From contig CAYPYI010000032.1 of the NCBI GenBank assembly GCA_964415085.1, positions 1 through 16,236 on the forward strand: a stretch of DNA of 16,236 nucleotides, read 5' to 3'. This stretch comes from CAYPYI01 sp964415085 (lineage in GTDB: Bacteria > Bacillota > Clostridia > Tissierellales > Tissierellaceae). A program made the position numbers and the translations under genes. Shown piece after piece: positions 1 through 7,006 of this stretch (position 1 is the stretch's first letter; every line of letters begins with the position of its first letter). The notes under the pieces were generated by a model. The model did not search any database. It had not been told where the DNA came from and saw only the letters and a list, made by a program, of their open reading frames with translations.

Positions 1-37
1 ACTTTCACCGACTAGTTTACGCCCATGCTGGGCGCAC
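1..37 (-). mobile_element. 5' end of a class IIC-like group II intron (partial)
   Basis: Read on the minus strand, the sequence starting at position 37 is GTGCGCCCAGCATGGGCG, followed by CTAGTCGGTGAAAGT. This is the conserved 5' end of bacterial group II introns: GUGYG, then the GCCCA/UGGGC stem, then the GGUGAAAGU element. From memory it closely resembles class IIC introns such as that of Oceanobacillus iheyensis (GUGUGCCCGGCAUGGGUG...GGGUGAGAGU). The placement also fits class IIC, which inserts just after terminator hairpins: the pdxS terminator stem ends at 45 and 7 T-rich bases (TTAATTT, the likely IBS1) separate it from the intron. Only 37 nt are present; the ribozyme body and the reverse transcriptase lie outside the window. 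Confidence 0.8.
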
Positions 38-44
38 AAATTAA

Positions 45-71
45 GGTGTATAAAGGAATCCTTTATACACC
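45..71 (-). terminator. Terminator hairpin after pdxS, used as intron 5' exon
   Basis: A perfect 12-bp stem, GGTGTATAAAGG at 45-56 with CCTTTATACACC at 60-71, closes a 3-nt loop and lies 6 nt beyond the pdxS stop codon. On the minus strand it is followed by TTAATTT and then the group II intron, so the original T tract may have been cut by the insertion. On the plus strand it is followed by TTTTT (72-76), so it could act in both directions. Confidence 0.8.
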
Positions 72-77
72 TTTTTA

Positions 78-938
78 TTATATACCTCTTTCAGACATTA
101 TAACTTTTATCTCATCTTCGTTAATTCCTACCATTGCACCGCCTAAATCTTTTGATACTTCTAATAAAATCTTAGGATTATCATAATTTCTTACAGCTTC
201 TACTATTGCTTTCGCTCTTTTTTCAGGATTATTAGATTTAAAAATACCTGATCCTACAAAGACACCTTCTGCTCCAAGTTGCATCATTAAGGCTGCATCT
301 GCTGGTGTTGCAATTCCCCCTGCTGAAAAATTAATAACAGGTAGTTTTTTATTTTCATAAACATAAGCTACTAAATCATAAGGAACTTCTAATTCTTTTG
401 CTGCATTATATAATTCATCTTTTCTAAGAGAAGAAATATATGCAATTCCTTTATTTATTTCTCTCATATGTGTTACTGCTTGAACTATATCTCCTGTTCC
501 TGGTTCACCCTTTGTTCTTATCATTTTGGCACCTTCATTTATTCTTCTTAAAGCCTCAGAAATATTTCTAGCTCCACATACAAAAGGTGATTCAAAATTT
601 TTCTTATCAATATGATATGTATTATCTGCAGGAGATAACACTTCAGACTCATCTATAAAATCGATTCCCACTTCCTCTAAAATTTGTGCTTCTACAAAAT
701 GACCTATTCTTACCTTTGCCATTACTGGTATATTTACTACACTTTTTATATCCTCGATTAATTTTGGATCACTCATTCTAGATATTCCACCAGCTGCTCT
801 AATATCTGCAGGTATTCTTTCCAGAGCCATTACAGCTACTGCCCCTGCTTTTTCCGCAATTATAGCTTGTTCCTTTGTAGTTACATCCATAATAACACCA
901 TTTTTAAAGTTTTCTAACATTTTGTTTACATCTTTCAT
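78..938 (-). CDS. pdxS: Pyridoxal 5'-phosphate synthase, PdxS subunit
   Basis: This is the synthase subunit of the DXP-independent vitamin B6 pathway. It makes PLP from ribose 5-phosphate, glyceraldehyde 3-phosphate and ammonia supplied by the glutaminase PdxT, working in the cytoplasm as a (beta/alpha)8 dodecamer. The 286-residue length is normal. Both conserved active-site lysines are visible: K75 in VMAKVRIGH, expected to hold the sugar imine, and K143 in RTKGEPGTG. The phosphate-binding stretches NFSAGGIATPADAA and GVFVGSGIF are also intact. The ATG at 938 has a strong AAAGGAGG site upstream. The gene diverges from a MocR regulator across a 100-bp spacer. Unusually, pdxT does not follow: a terminator and an intron come directly after the stop, so the glutaminase must be encoded elsewhere. 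Confidence 0.97.
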   Translation of the reverse strand: MKDVNKMLENFKNGVIMDVTTKEQAIIAEKAGAVAVMALERIPADIRAAGGISRMSDPKLIEDIKSVVNIPVMAKVRIGHFVEAQILEEVGIDFIDESEVLSPADNTYHIDKKNFESPFVCGARNISEALRRINEGAKMIRTKGEPGTGDIVQAVTHMREINKGIAYISSLRKDELYNAAKELEVPYDLVAYVYENKKLPVINFSAGGIATPADAALMMQLGAEGVFVGSGIFKSNNPEKRAKAIVEAVRNYDNPKILLEVSKDLGGAMVGINEDEIKVIMSERGI

Positions 939-968
939 AATTAATTCCTCCTTTATTGTATTAAATTA

Positions 969-1011
969 ATTATAGTAGTATACTGATACTTAAGTAAGTG
1001 TCAAAATACTA
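969..1011. promoter_or_regulatory. pdxS promoter overlapped by a 36-bp dyad, probable PdxR operator
   Basis: On the minus strand, TTGACA (complement of 999-1004) and TATACT (complement of 977-982) are separated by 16 nt, a good sigma-A promoter for pdxS. The stretch 976-1011 is a dyad centred between 993 and 994: outer arms TAGTAT (976-981) and ATACTA (1006-1011), inner arms TGATACTT (984-991) and AAGTGTCA (996-1003), with 14 of 18 pairs matching. It covers the whole promoter and lies between pdxS and its divergent MocR gene, so it is the likely site for that regulator. A second possible -10, TATAAT, is the complement of 969-974. Binding itself is inferred. Confidence 0.55.
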
Positions 1012-1038
1012 TTATTTAATGGTACCAGGAGGATAATT

Positions 1039-2430
1039 ATGCTTAGCCCAAATCTTAATGAAAATCTAGAAACACCACTTTATCAACAGCTATATTTATA
1101 TATAAAAAAACAAATTAAAAATAATATTTTAAAAACAGATGATAAGCTACCTTCTAAAAGAAGTTTGTCAAATCATTTAGGTATAAGTATTAATACAATA
1201 ACAAATGCATATGAGATGTTAATAGATGAAGGATATTTATATTCAGTTGAAAGAACCGGATATTTTGTATCAGATATAGATAATCTAGTAAGTATAGACT
1301 TTGATAAAAATAGTCTACTTTTAAGAGAAGATATTAAACATAAATACAAATATAATTTAAAATATAATAATATTGATACTTCTAATTTTCCATTATATAA
1401 CTGGAAAAAATCCACACTTAATGTTATTGATAATAATGAATGGTTAGAATCTAGAGATTCTAAAGGTTTATTGAGCCTAAGAAAATGTATTTGTAAATAT
1501 CTTTATAACTCAAGAAATGTTGTTACTAGCCCAGATAATATTATTATAAGTTCAGGTTTGGAATACTTATTTCAGATATTATTTTATGTTTTACCAGATG
1601 ATTCTATCTATGGGATAGAAAACCCTGGCTTTAAAATGTTTAAACAAATCTTTGATAATAACAATTTGAAATTTAATCTTATTGATATTGATAAAAAAGG
1701 TATTAGTATAAAGGATATTAATAAGTCTGATTCAAATATTATTTGTGTAACTCCATCTCATCAATTTCCCACAGGAGTTATAATGCCAATTGATAGAAGA
1801 GTACAACTTTTAAATTGGGCTAATAAAAAAAGTAACCGATTTATAATTGAGGATGATTATGATAGTGAATTTAAATATTATGGAAAGCCAATACCCGCTC
1901 TTAAAAGTCTAGATAAATCTGAAAGGGTTATTTATCTTGGAAATTTTTCTAAGTCACTTACCCCTACTCTTAGAGTTAGCTATATGGTTCTACCTGATGA
2001 TTTAATGAATATATATAATAAAAATTTACCATTTATAAATTGTCCTGTTTCTAGTTTTAATCAATTAATATTATGTGATTTCATTGAGAACAAATATTTT
2101 GAAAGATATTTAAATAGAATGAGAAATATTTATAAAGAAAAACGAGAGATAGCTACAAGTCATATTATAAAAAATGATAAAAATAAAATTTTTAAGATTT
2201 TGGGCTCAGAAGCTGGTCTACATTTTATACTTGAAATTAATAAAGATTGTAGTGAAGATAAATTAATTAGAAACATTAAGGAGAAGAAAGTTTATGTTGA
2301 ATCATTATCATCATATTACGAAGATAATTATTACGATAATATTAAATTACTAATAGGATTTGCAGGGTTGTCTAATAATGATCTTATTAAATCATTAGAT
2401 ATAATAATTGATTGTGTAAATAAAATATAA
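1039..2430 (+). CDS. MocR/PdxR-type transcriptional regulator (GntR wHTH plus aminotransferase domain)
   Basis: This is a 463-residue MocR-family regulator. Residues about 12-78 form a GntR-type winged helix (LYQQLY..., LPSKRSLSNHLGIS, RTGYFV). Residues about 110-460 are a fold-type I aminotransferase-like domain that binds PLP as effector. Visible family marks are TPSHQFPTGVIMP (238-250), EDDYDSEF (271-278) and the PLP lysine K305 in NFSKSLTPTLRVSY. The start at 1039 has AGGAGG upstream. Divergent placement next to pdxS is the classical PdxR arrangement: such regulators sense PLP and control pdxST, often activating it when PLP is low and repressing themselves. The regulatory target is inferred from position and from the shared dyad. 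The gene ends in a bidirectional terminator facing the phosphatase gene. Confidence 0.9.
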   Translation: MLSPNLNENLETPLYQQLYLYIKKQIKNNILKTDDKLPSKRSLSNHLGISINTITNAYEMLIDEGYLYSVERTGYFVSDIDNLVSIDFDKNSLLLREDIKHKYKYNLKYNNIDTSNFPLYNWKKSTLNVIDNNEWLESRDSKGLLSLRKCICKYLYNSRNVVTSPDNIIISSGLEYLFQILFYVLPDDSIYGIENPGFKMFKQIFDNNNLKFNLIDIDKKGISIKDINKSDSNIICVTPSHQFPTGVIMPIDRRVQLLNWANKKSNRFIIEDDYDSEFKYYGKPIPALKSLDKSERVIYLGNFSKSLTPTLRVSYMVLPDDLMNIYNKNLPFINCPVSSFNQLILCDFIENKYFERYLNRMRNIYKEKREIATSHIIKNDKNKIFKILGSEAGLHFILEINKDCSEDKLIRNIKEKKVYVESLSSYYEDNYYDNIKLLIGFAGLSNNDLIKSLDIIIDCVNKI

Positions 2431-2451
2431 AATATTATTAGATTCATATAA

Positions 2452-2495
2452 TTTAAAAGTAGATAGAAAATTTTAATAATCTATCTACTTTTAAA
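2452..2495. terminator. Bidirectional terminator between pdxR-like gene and PPP phosphatase
   Basis: A perfect 15-bp stem pairs TTTAAAAGTAGATAG (2452-2466) with CTATCTACTTTTAAA (2481-2495) around a 14-nt AT-rich loop. It stands 22 nt after the regulator stop and 10 nt past the stop of the opposing gene, so it can end both transcripts. Confidence 0.75.
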
Positions 2496-2504
2496 GTTTA
2501 ACAC

Positions 2505-3716
2505 TTATATATTAATATTTTTATTTAAATCTATTATATAATTTTTCCCAGATTCATCTATTTTTAGAATAGTAGGACTTACTTTTTTATAAGCTGTTTC
2601 ATCATTTATATTTATACCATTTTTTAATAATTTACCACTAGAGAATATTGTGATAAAACTATTATCAAAATTATATCCATATCCACTTTCTTTTACTTGA
2701 TGTCCTCTTATAAAGTAATCAAAACCTATTAAATCTTTAAATTCTTCGTAGTGACTTTCATTAAATTTAAATCTTCCATTATCCTTATTTAAATCATCTG
2801 ATTCTCCATCTAATGGATCACTCCATATAATATTATGAACTATACTCTTGTTTAGATTATCTTTTATTTCTAAATTTGTTAAATCTTTAATTGATGATAG
2901 GTAATCATAATAGTTATTTTTTCCTTCTGAATATCTCGGTATACCACCATGACATATCATGTAATTTAAATTTTCACCTAATACAAATGCTATATATGCC
3001 AAACTATCAAAAAATTCTAAAAATTCTCTTATAATACTCTTGGATAAAGATATATTCATTTCAGTTAAATCTTTAAGGTAAATTAAAAACCAATCTCTGG
3101 GCTTTGTTTTATTAGATTTTTTTACCCACATTTTTACTTCATTATTAGAATATTCACCACCATCATGATTTCCTCTTAATAAAAAAATATTATTAGGAAA
3201 TAAATACTTTAACATTAATATGTTTTGAAGCGTTTTCAAATGTTCTTTTCCTCTATCTACATAGTCCCCCATAAAAATTAACTTCAAATCTTTATTTTCT
3301 ACTATTTTATTAAAAAATTCTACTTTATTTAAGATGTTATGTATGCTTATACTATCTGAGTGAATATCCCCAATTAAATAATATTCATTTTTTTTATTAA
3401 ACAAATATATTTTTCTAGATCTTTTAGAATCTTCTATCTGAGATTTTATCTCATTAATATTTATATATTCAGAAATTAATCCCTCATTTATTTTACTGTA
3501 CTCTTTTTTGTGTATATTAATTACTTCTTTTATTAAATAACTATTTACCTTGTATACATCAGAAAGATTTGCACTATACTCATTTGTAATATTCTCCCAA
3601 ACTAAGTTTATTATCTCCTTATATCTTTTCTCTAAAAACTCAGCATTTTTAACTTCTCCTAAACTTATATCCTCTTTTAAATTTTTCAAATTATTTAATG
3701 GATTCATATGCTCCAC
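2505..3716 (-). CDS. PPP-family Ser/Thr protein phosphatase-like metallophosphoesterase
   Basis: All core motifs of the PPP superfamily are present: GDIHS (116-120), GDYVDRG (150-156), LRGNHDG (180-186), CHGG (255-258), WSD (298-300) and RGHQ (337-340). These hold the two-metal centre and the catalytic His. GDYVDRG, LRGNH and WSDP together point to the eukaryotic-like protein phosphatase branch rather than to general calcineurin-like esterases. The residue after LRGNH is Asp where eukaryotic enzymes have Glu. Residues 1-105 form an extra, mostly helical N-terminal part that I do not recognise. No signal peptide or membrane segment is seen, so it is probably cytoplasmic. The start is uncertain: GTG at 3716 or ATG at 3707, neither with an ideally spaced site. 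It is a single gene diverging from a small XRE regulator. Its substrate is unknown. Confidence 0.85.
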   Translation of the reverse strand: MEHMNPLNNLKNLKEDISLGEVKNAEFLEKRYKEIINLVWENITNEYSANLSDVYKVNSYLIKEVINIHKKEYSKINEGLISEYININEIKSQIEDSKRSRKIYLFNKKNEYYLIGDIHSDSISIHNILNKVEFFNKIVENKDLKLIFMGDYVDRGKEHLKTLQNILMLKYLFPNNIFLLRGNHDGGEYSNNEVKMWVKKSNKTKPRDWFLIYLKDLTEMNISLSKSIIREFLEFFDSLAYIAFVLGENLNYMICHGGIPRYSEGKNNYYDYLSSIKDLTNLEIKDNLNKSIVHNIIWSDPLDGESDDLNKDNGRFKFNESHYEEFKDLIGFDYFIRGHQVKESGYGYNFDNSFITIFSSGKLLKNGININDETAYKKVSPTILKIDESGKNYIIDLNKNINI

Positions 3717-3925
3717 TACTAAGTATATATTTAAGTTCTAAATAATATTTGTAGTGTCTTCCCTCCTTTTTATTTAATTTACCTATTAATAGACATACCC
3801 TAAATTTAAAAATCTATGTAAAAATTTTTCTTTAAACTTCAAACTTTTATATTTACATTGTTTTCATATATCTTTTAAATCTTTTTACCATATCTATATT
3901 ATATTTTATTAAAGGAGATGTTTTT
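3717..3925. other. Divergent spacer between phosphatase and XRE genes
   Basis: This 209-bp AT-rich spacer must hold both promoters. For the plus-strand gene, TTTACA (3852-3857) and TTAAAT (3875-3880) with a 17-nt gap is a weak candidate, and AAAGGAG precedes the ATG at 3926. On the minus strand a perfect AAGGAGG (3768-3762) has no ATG, GTG or TTG at usable distance downstream. No convincing operator or structured RNA is visible. Confidence 0.35.
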
Positions 3926-4132
3926 ATGTTTAACGGAAAAAAACTTAGAGAAATAAGAATATTAAAAGGATATACTACTATGGATTTATCTAACAAAACT
4001 AAAATTTCAAAATCCTATTTAGAAGAATTAGAAAGAGAAGATAAAAATAATCCTTCATTTATAAAAGTTGTTTCTATTGCACATGCTTTAAATATTAAAG
4101 TTGATGATTTAATAAAAAAAAGTCTTAAGTAA
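3926..4132 (+). CDS. Small XRE-family HTH regulator
   Basis: This 68-residue protein consists of one Cro/C1-type helix-turn-helix domain: LREIRILKGYTTMDLSNKT, then KISKSYLEELERE with the recognition helix, then NNPSFIKVVSIAHALNIKVDDLI. There is no sensor or dimerisation domain, so it probably acts as a small dimeric DNA-binding protein. The ATG at 3926 follows AAAGGAG at good distance. Its target is unknown. The gene diverges from the PPP phosphatase, which it might control. Its last codons lie in the stem of the degV terminator, so the two convergent transcripts overlap at their ends. Confidence 0.85.
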   Translation: MFNGKKLREIRILKGYTTMDLSNKTKISKSYLEELEREDKNNPSFIKVVSIAHALNIKVDDLIKKSLK

Positions 4133-4142
4133 ACTTAAGACT
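4112..4142 (-). terminator. degV terminator embedded in the XRE gene 3' end
   Basis: The perfect 10-bp stem AAGTCTTAAG (4119-4128) and CTTAAGACTT (4133-4142) has a 4-nt loop. On the minus strand it is followed by seven T (complement of the A run 4114-4120), making a good intrinsic terminator for degV. The stem contains the last codons and the stop of the XRE gene and abuts the degV stop. Confidence 0.8.
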
Positions 4143-5014
4143 TATAGCTTTCTTATACAACCTACTCCAATTGCCCCAGGTCCTATATGTGCTATTACAG
4201 CAGATGATACTAATGTTATCTCCTCTGCCAATTTTATATTATATTTAGTTTCTATTTCTTCTTTTGCTTGATTAGCTAATTTTTCATTATCTCCATGTAT
4301 AACAAATATATCATATAGATCTAGTTTATCATGTATAGTATTATGAAGTAATTCTAATGATACTTGCAGTGCTTTTTTTGTGCCTCTTACAGCTTTTTCT
4401 AAATTTAAAGTATTATTTTTAAAAGAAGCGATTGGTTTAATTTTTAGTAATTTACCTGCAAAAGCTCCAGTTCTACTAATTCTTCCACCTTGTTCTAAAT
4501 AAGATAGAGTATCTAGCAATATATTAATTTCTGTCTCATCAGATATTTCTAATACTTTTTTATAAACTTCATCTATATCCATATTTTCTTCTCTTAGAGA
4601 AACTGCTCTTTTTATTAATAATCCAACACCCAATGATGCTGATTGTGCATCAACTAGATATATCTTTCTATCTGGGTATTCTTCTTTTAATAGTTCTACT
4701 GCCACTTTAGCACTTTGAAATGATCCACTTAATGTGCTTGAAACTGTAAAACATATAACATCTTTCCCATTATCCAAATTTTCTCTAATTGCTGAAATAA
4801 AATTTTCTACTGATGGTAAACTTGTTTTTGGGAAGATTTCTGGGTTTTCAGCTAAATAGTCATATAACTGCCTTCTTGTTATATCTACCTCATCTTTTAA
4901 ATAATTGTCATCACCTAATCTTACATAAAATGATACATTCTTTATATCATGTTTTTCTAAATACTCTAATTCTAAATCGTTTGATGAATCTGATACTATT
5001 CCAAATCTATTCAT
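4142..5014 (-). CDS. DegV family fatty-acid-binding protein (FakB-like)
   Basis: DegV proteins bind one fatty acid in a buried pocket. FakB members present it to the kinase FakA, giving acyl phosphate for phospholipid synthesis. Family marks are the N-terminal IVSDSSNDL, the pocket motifs PKTSLPS and FTVSSTLSGSFQSA, DAQSASLG, the EQGGRI segment, and GPGAIGVG near the C terminus. I place the start at ATG 5014 (MNRFGIV, 290 residues) because AGAGGAG stands just upstream; an ATG at 5038 is in frame but has no good site. The gene is alone, diverges from a TetR regulator and shares its operator, so it is probably under that repressor. No fakA is in the window, so a FakB role is family-level inference. 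Confidence 0.92.
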   Translation of the reverse strand: MNRFGIVSDSSNDLELEYLEKHDIKNVSFYVRLGDDNYLKDEVDITRRQLYDYLAENPEIFPKTSLPSVENFISAIRENLDNGKDVICFTVSSTLSGSFQSAKVAVELLKEEYPDRKIYLVDAQSASLGVGLLIKRAVSLREENMDIDEVYKKVLEISDETEINILLDTLSYLEQGGRISRTGAFAGKLLKIKPIASFKNNTLNLEKAVRGTKKALQVSLELLHNTIHDKLDLYDIFVIHGDNEKLANQAKEEIETKYNIKLAEEITLVSSAVIAHIGPGAIGVGCIRKL

Positions 5015-5047
5015 GCGTTCTCCTCTCATTACTATCAAGTTAATACA

Positions 5048-5089
5048 AGATTACCATATATTGACCGACCGGTCAATATGTATTATACT
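5048..5089. promoter_or_regulatory. Shared degV/tetR divergent promoters with a TetR-type operator
   Basis: Positions 5058-5079 are a perfect palindrome with 9-bp arms, ATATTGACC and GGTCAATAT, around GACC. This is the TTGACCGACCGGTCAA type typical of TetR/AcrR operators. Each arm supplies a -35 box. On the plus strand TTGACC (5061-5066), 17 nt, TATACT (5084-5089) serves tetR. On the minus strand TTGACC (complement of 5071-5076), 17 nt, TAATCT (complement of 5048-5053) serves degV. Leaders would be roughly 25 nt each. One bound dimer would block both promoters. Confidence 0.8.
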
Positions 5090-5118
5090 ATTGTTATAAT
5101 AATAAAAGGGGGTGCTAT

Positions 5119-5709
5119 ATGAATAATATTAATATTGAATCAATGGATACCAAAAATAAAATTATTTATTCTACAATTGAAATAATCGCTCTTAATGGAA
5201 TACATAATGCTACTGCAGGTAATATTAGTAAATCAGGCAATTTTAATAAAAGTATTATCTTCTATCACTTTGAAAATATCAATGATTTATTACTTAAATC
5301 ATTACTAAAAAGTATAGATGAACTATCACCAATTCTAAAGGATAATTATTCTGAATATGATTCTATAGATGATTATTTAAATGTATCTATAATGAACTTA
5401 ATTAACCATCCTGATAAAGTTATATATTTAAAAGTTATAATGTCGTTTGCACATCAAACAATGTATTTAAAAGATTTTTTAAAGGATTTAAGGACTGTAG
5501 TTTTTGATGATTTGTATAATGTACTAATTGAAGCTATTAAATATTATAAAGTAAAAGATATAACTACTCACGAAGTAGATACTTTAGCATCTCTTATAAT
5601 GGCTACATTTAATGGGCTTGGTGTAGTTTTATTAATTGATGGATCAAATGATAAGTTTATAGAAAATTGGAAGCAACTTTCTAGTTTAATAAATAACTAT
5701 ATAAAATAA
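5119..5709 (+). CDS. TetR/AcrR family transcriptional repressor
   Basis: This 196-residue protein has the TetR layout. The DNA-binding three-helix domain covers residues about 10-56, with TAGNISKSGNFNKSIIFYHFENINDLL as the helix-turn-helix region; FYHF is the usual end of the recognition helix. A variable helical ligand-binding and dimerisation domain follows (about 60-196). The ATG at 5119 has GGGGGTG upstream; M9 is a less likely start. It diverges from degV and both promoters overlap a perfect palindrome, so autoregulation and control of degV are likely. Because DegV proteins bind fatty acids, an acyl ligand such as a fatty acid or acyl-CoA is a plausible inducer, but nothing in the sequence proves this. 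Confidence 0.9.
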   Translation: MNNINIESMDTKNKIIYSTIEIIALNGIHNATAGNISKSGNFNKSIIFYHFENINDLLLKSLLKSIDELSPILKDNYSEYDSIDDYLNVSIMNLINHPDKVIYLKVIMSFAHQTMYLKDFLKDLRTVVFDDLYNVLIEAIKYYKVKDITTHEVDTLASLIMATFNGLGVVLLIDGSNDKFIENWKQLSSLINNYIK

Positions 5710-5751
5710 AGCTATCCCTATTATATTTAATAGGAAATAGCTTTATTTTTT
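5708..5751. terminator. Terminator between tetR and zur
   Basis: The hairpin pairs AAAGCTAT (5708-5715) with ATAGCTTT (5737-5744) and CCTATT (5717-5722) with AATAGG (5729-5734), with a small internal loop. It is followed by ATTTTTT on the plus strand. It overlaps the stop codon of zur, which comes from the other side, so it likely serves both transcripts. Confidence 0.75.
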
Positions 5752-6162
5752 GCAGTCTGGACAATATCCATAAAGTTCAAACTTATGATCTGTTATCTCA
5801 AAACCTGTATTCTCAACTAAATGTTCTTCAAATATTTTAATAGGACAAGATTGTATTTCAACCATCTTTTCACATTTTAAACATTTTATATAATGTTTAT
5901 GATCTATCTTACTAGCTACTTCATAAACAGATATATTTTCATCGATTAAATTATATTTTAAAACTAAATCTTTTTTTATAAAAACATTTAGAGTTCTGTA
6001 TATCGTTGAAAATGATATTTTATCATCTATATTCTTACTTTCTAGAAATATTTCTTCGGCCGATACAGGCTCTTTATAGGATTTTAGTATATTATATATA
6101 ATATTTCTTTGATTTGTAAACTTAATATCATTTTCGTTAAACAGCTCTTTATTACTTATCAA
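5743..6162 (-). CDS. zur: Fur-family metal regulator, probably Zur
   Basis: The protein has 139 residues, usual for the Fur family. The N-terminal winged helix contains FTNQRNIIYNIL and FSTIYRTLNVF. The C-terminal dimerisation domain has the HxH pair (H88, H90) and two CxxC pairs (C94/C97 and C134/C137) that form the structural zinc site. I call it Zur because it is the last gene of the zinc transporter operon, 12 nt after znuB; sequence alone does not separate Zur from Fur or PerR. The start is TTG at 6162, supported by AAGGAGG seven nt upstream, which overlaps the znuB stop. With zinc bound it should repress the operon, giving autoregulation. The palindrome upstream of znuA is the probable site. 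Confidence 0.88.
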   Translation of the reverse strand: MISNKELFNENDIKFTNQRNIIYNILKSYKEPVSAEEIFLESKNIDDKISFSTIYRTLNVFIKKDLVLKYNLIDENISVYEVASKIDHKHYIKCLKCEKMVEIQSCPIKIFEEHLVENTGFEITDHKFELYGYCPDCKK

Positions 6163-6174
6163 ATAATTACCTCC

Positions 6175-6996
6175 TTAAAATTTTCTTCCAATTAAAAATG
6201 TTATGATAAAGAAAATAGAATTTACAACCACTATACTTGCTCCAGTTGGAATATTAAATAGGTATGAACTTAATGTACCTATTATTACAGATATTATTGA
6301 TATTATTGTAGAAATTAGTATAGTACTTTTAAATCCCTTTGATACCTGTAAGGCACTAACAGTAGGAAATATTATCATGCTAGAAATTAACATAGTTCCT
6401 ACTACTCTTATCCCTAATACAACAGTTACTGATGTTAATATTAAAATAATATAATTTAATTTTTTAGCATCTAAACCATTTACTTTTGCAAACTCTTTAT
6501 CATAAGTTACTGCAAATAAACTATTATAAAAAAATACAGTTGCTAAGATTACAGTTATAGATAATATAATAGATAAAATTACATCCATCTTTCCTATTAC
6601 TAGTATACTACCAAATAAATAGGAATATAAGTCTACATTAAATCCTTTTGATACACTTGTGATAATTACTCCTATAGCAACAGATAATGATGATATTAAG
6701 GCTATTGCTGAGTCTCCATGCAAATCCGCTCTTTCATTTAATTTTAATATTAAAAATGATGCTAATATAACCAATGGAATTGATACCAGTAAAGTAGATT
6801 GATTCAAAAGTACAGCTATTGCTACTGTTGCAAAACTTACATGTGCTAGCCCATCTCCTATCATTGAGTATTTATTAAGCACTAGAAAAATACCCAAAAA
6901 TGAACAAGAAACTGCTATTAATGATCCTACAAAAATTGCTCTTAAGATAAAGTCATATCCCAAAGCTTCTATAATTGAATTTATAACTTGACTCAC
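6175..6996 (-). CDS. znuB: Zinc/manganese ABC transporter permease
   Basis: This is the membrane subunit of a cluster 9 (ABC-3 family) metal importer: a hydrophobic protein with about eight membrane segments, including AIFVGSLIAVSCSFLGIFLVLNKYSMIGDGLAHVSFATVAI near the N terminus. The GDGLAHVSF motif is a strong family mark. I place the start at GTG 6996 (VSQVINSI, 273 residues), because GAGGTG lies just upstream and the longer TTG start at 7020 has no such support and would overlap znuC by 14 nt. The gene follows znuC by 10 nt and precedes zur by 12 nt. It pairs with ZnuC and receives metal from ZnuA. Confidence 0.93.
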   Translation of the reverse strand: MSQVINSIIEALGYDFILRAIFVGSLIAVSCSFLGIFLVLNKYSMIGDGLAHVSFATVAIAVLLNQSTLLVSIPLVILASFLILKLNERADLHGDSAIALISSLSVAIGVIITSVSKGFNVDLYSYLFGSILVIGKMDVILSIILSITVILATVFFYNSLFAVTYDKEFAKVNGLDAKKLNYIILILTSVTVVLGIRVVGTMLISSMIIFPTVSALQVSKGFKSTILISTIISIISVIIGTLSSYLFNIPTGASIVVVNSIFFIITFLIGRKF

Positions 6997-7006
6997 ATAA
7001 TCACCT

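Noticed and set aside
1173..1415. Minus-strand open frame inside the MocR gene
   Set aside because: It is a shadow of the real gene: no ribosome binding site, no family resemblance, and AT-rich composition makes such frames common.
4813..5043. Plus-strand open frame opposite degV
   Set aside because: Low-complexity Leu-rich translation antisense to a clear DegV gene and lacking a ribosome binding site.
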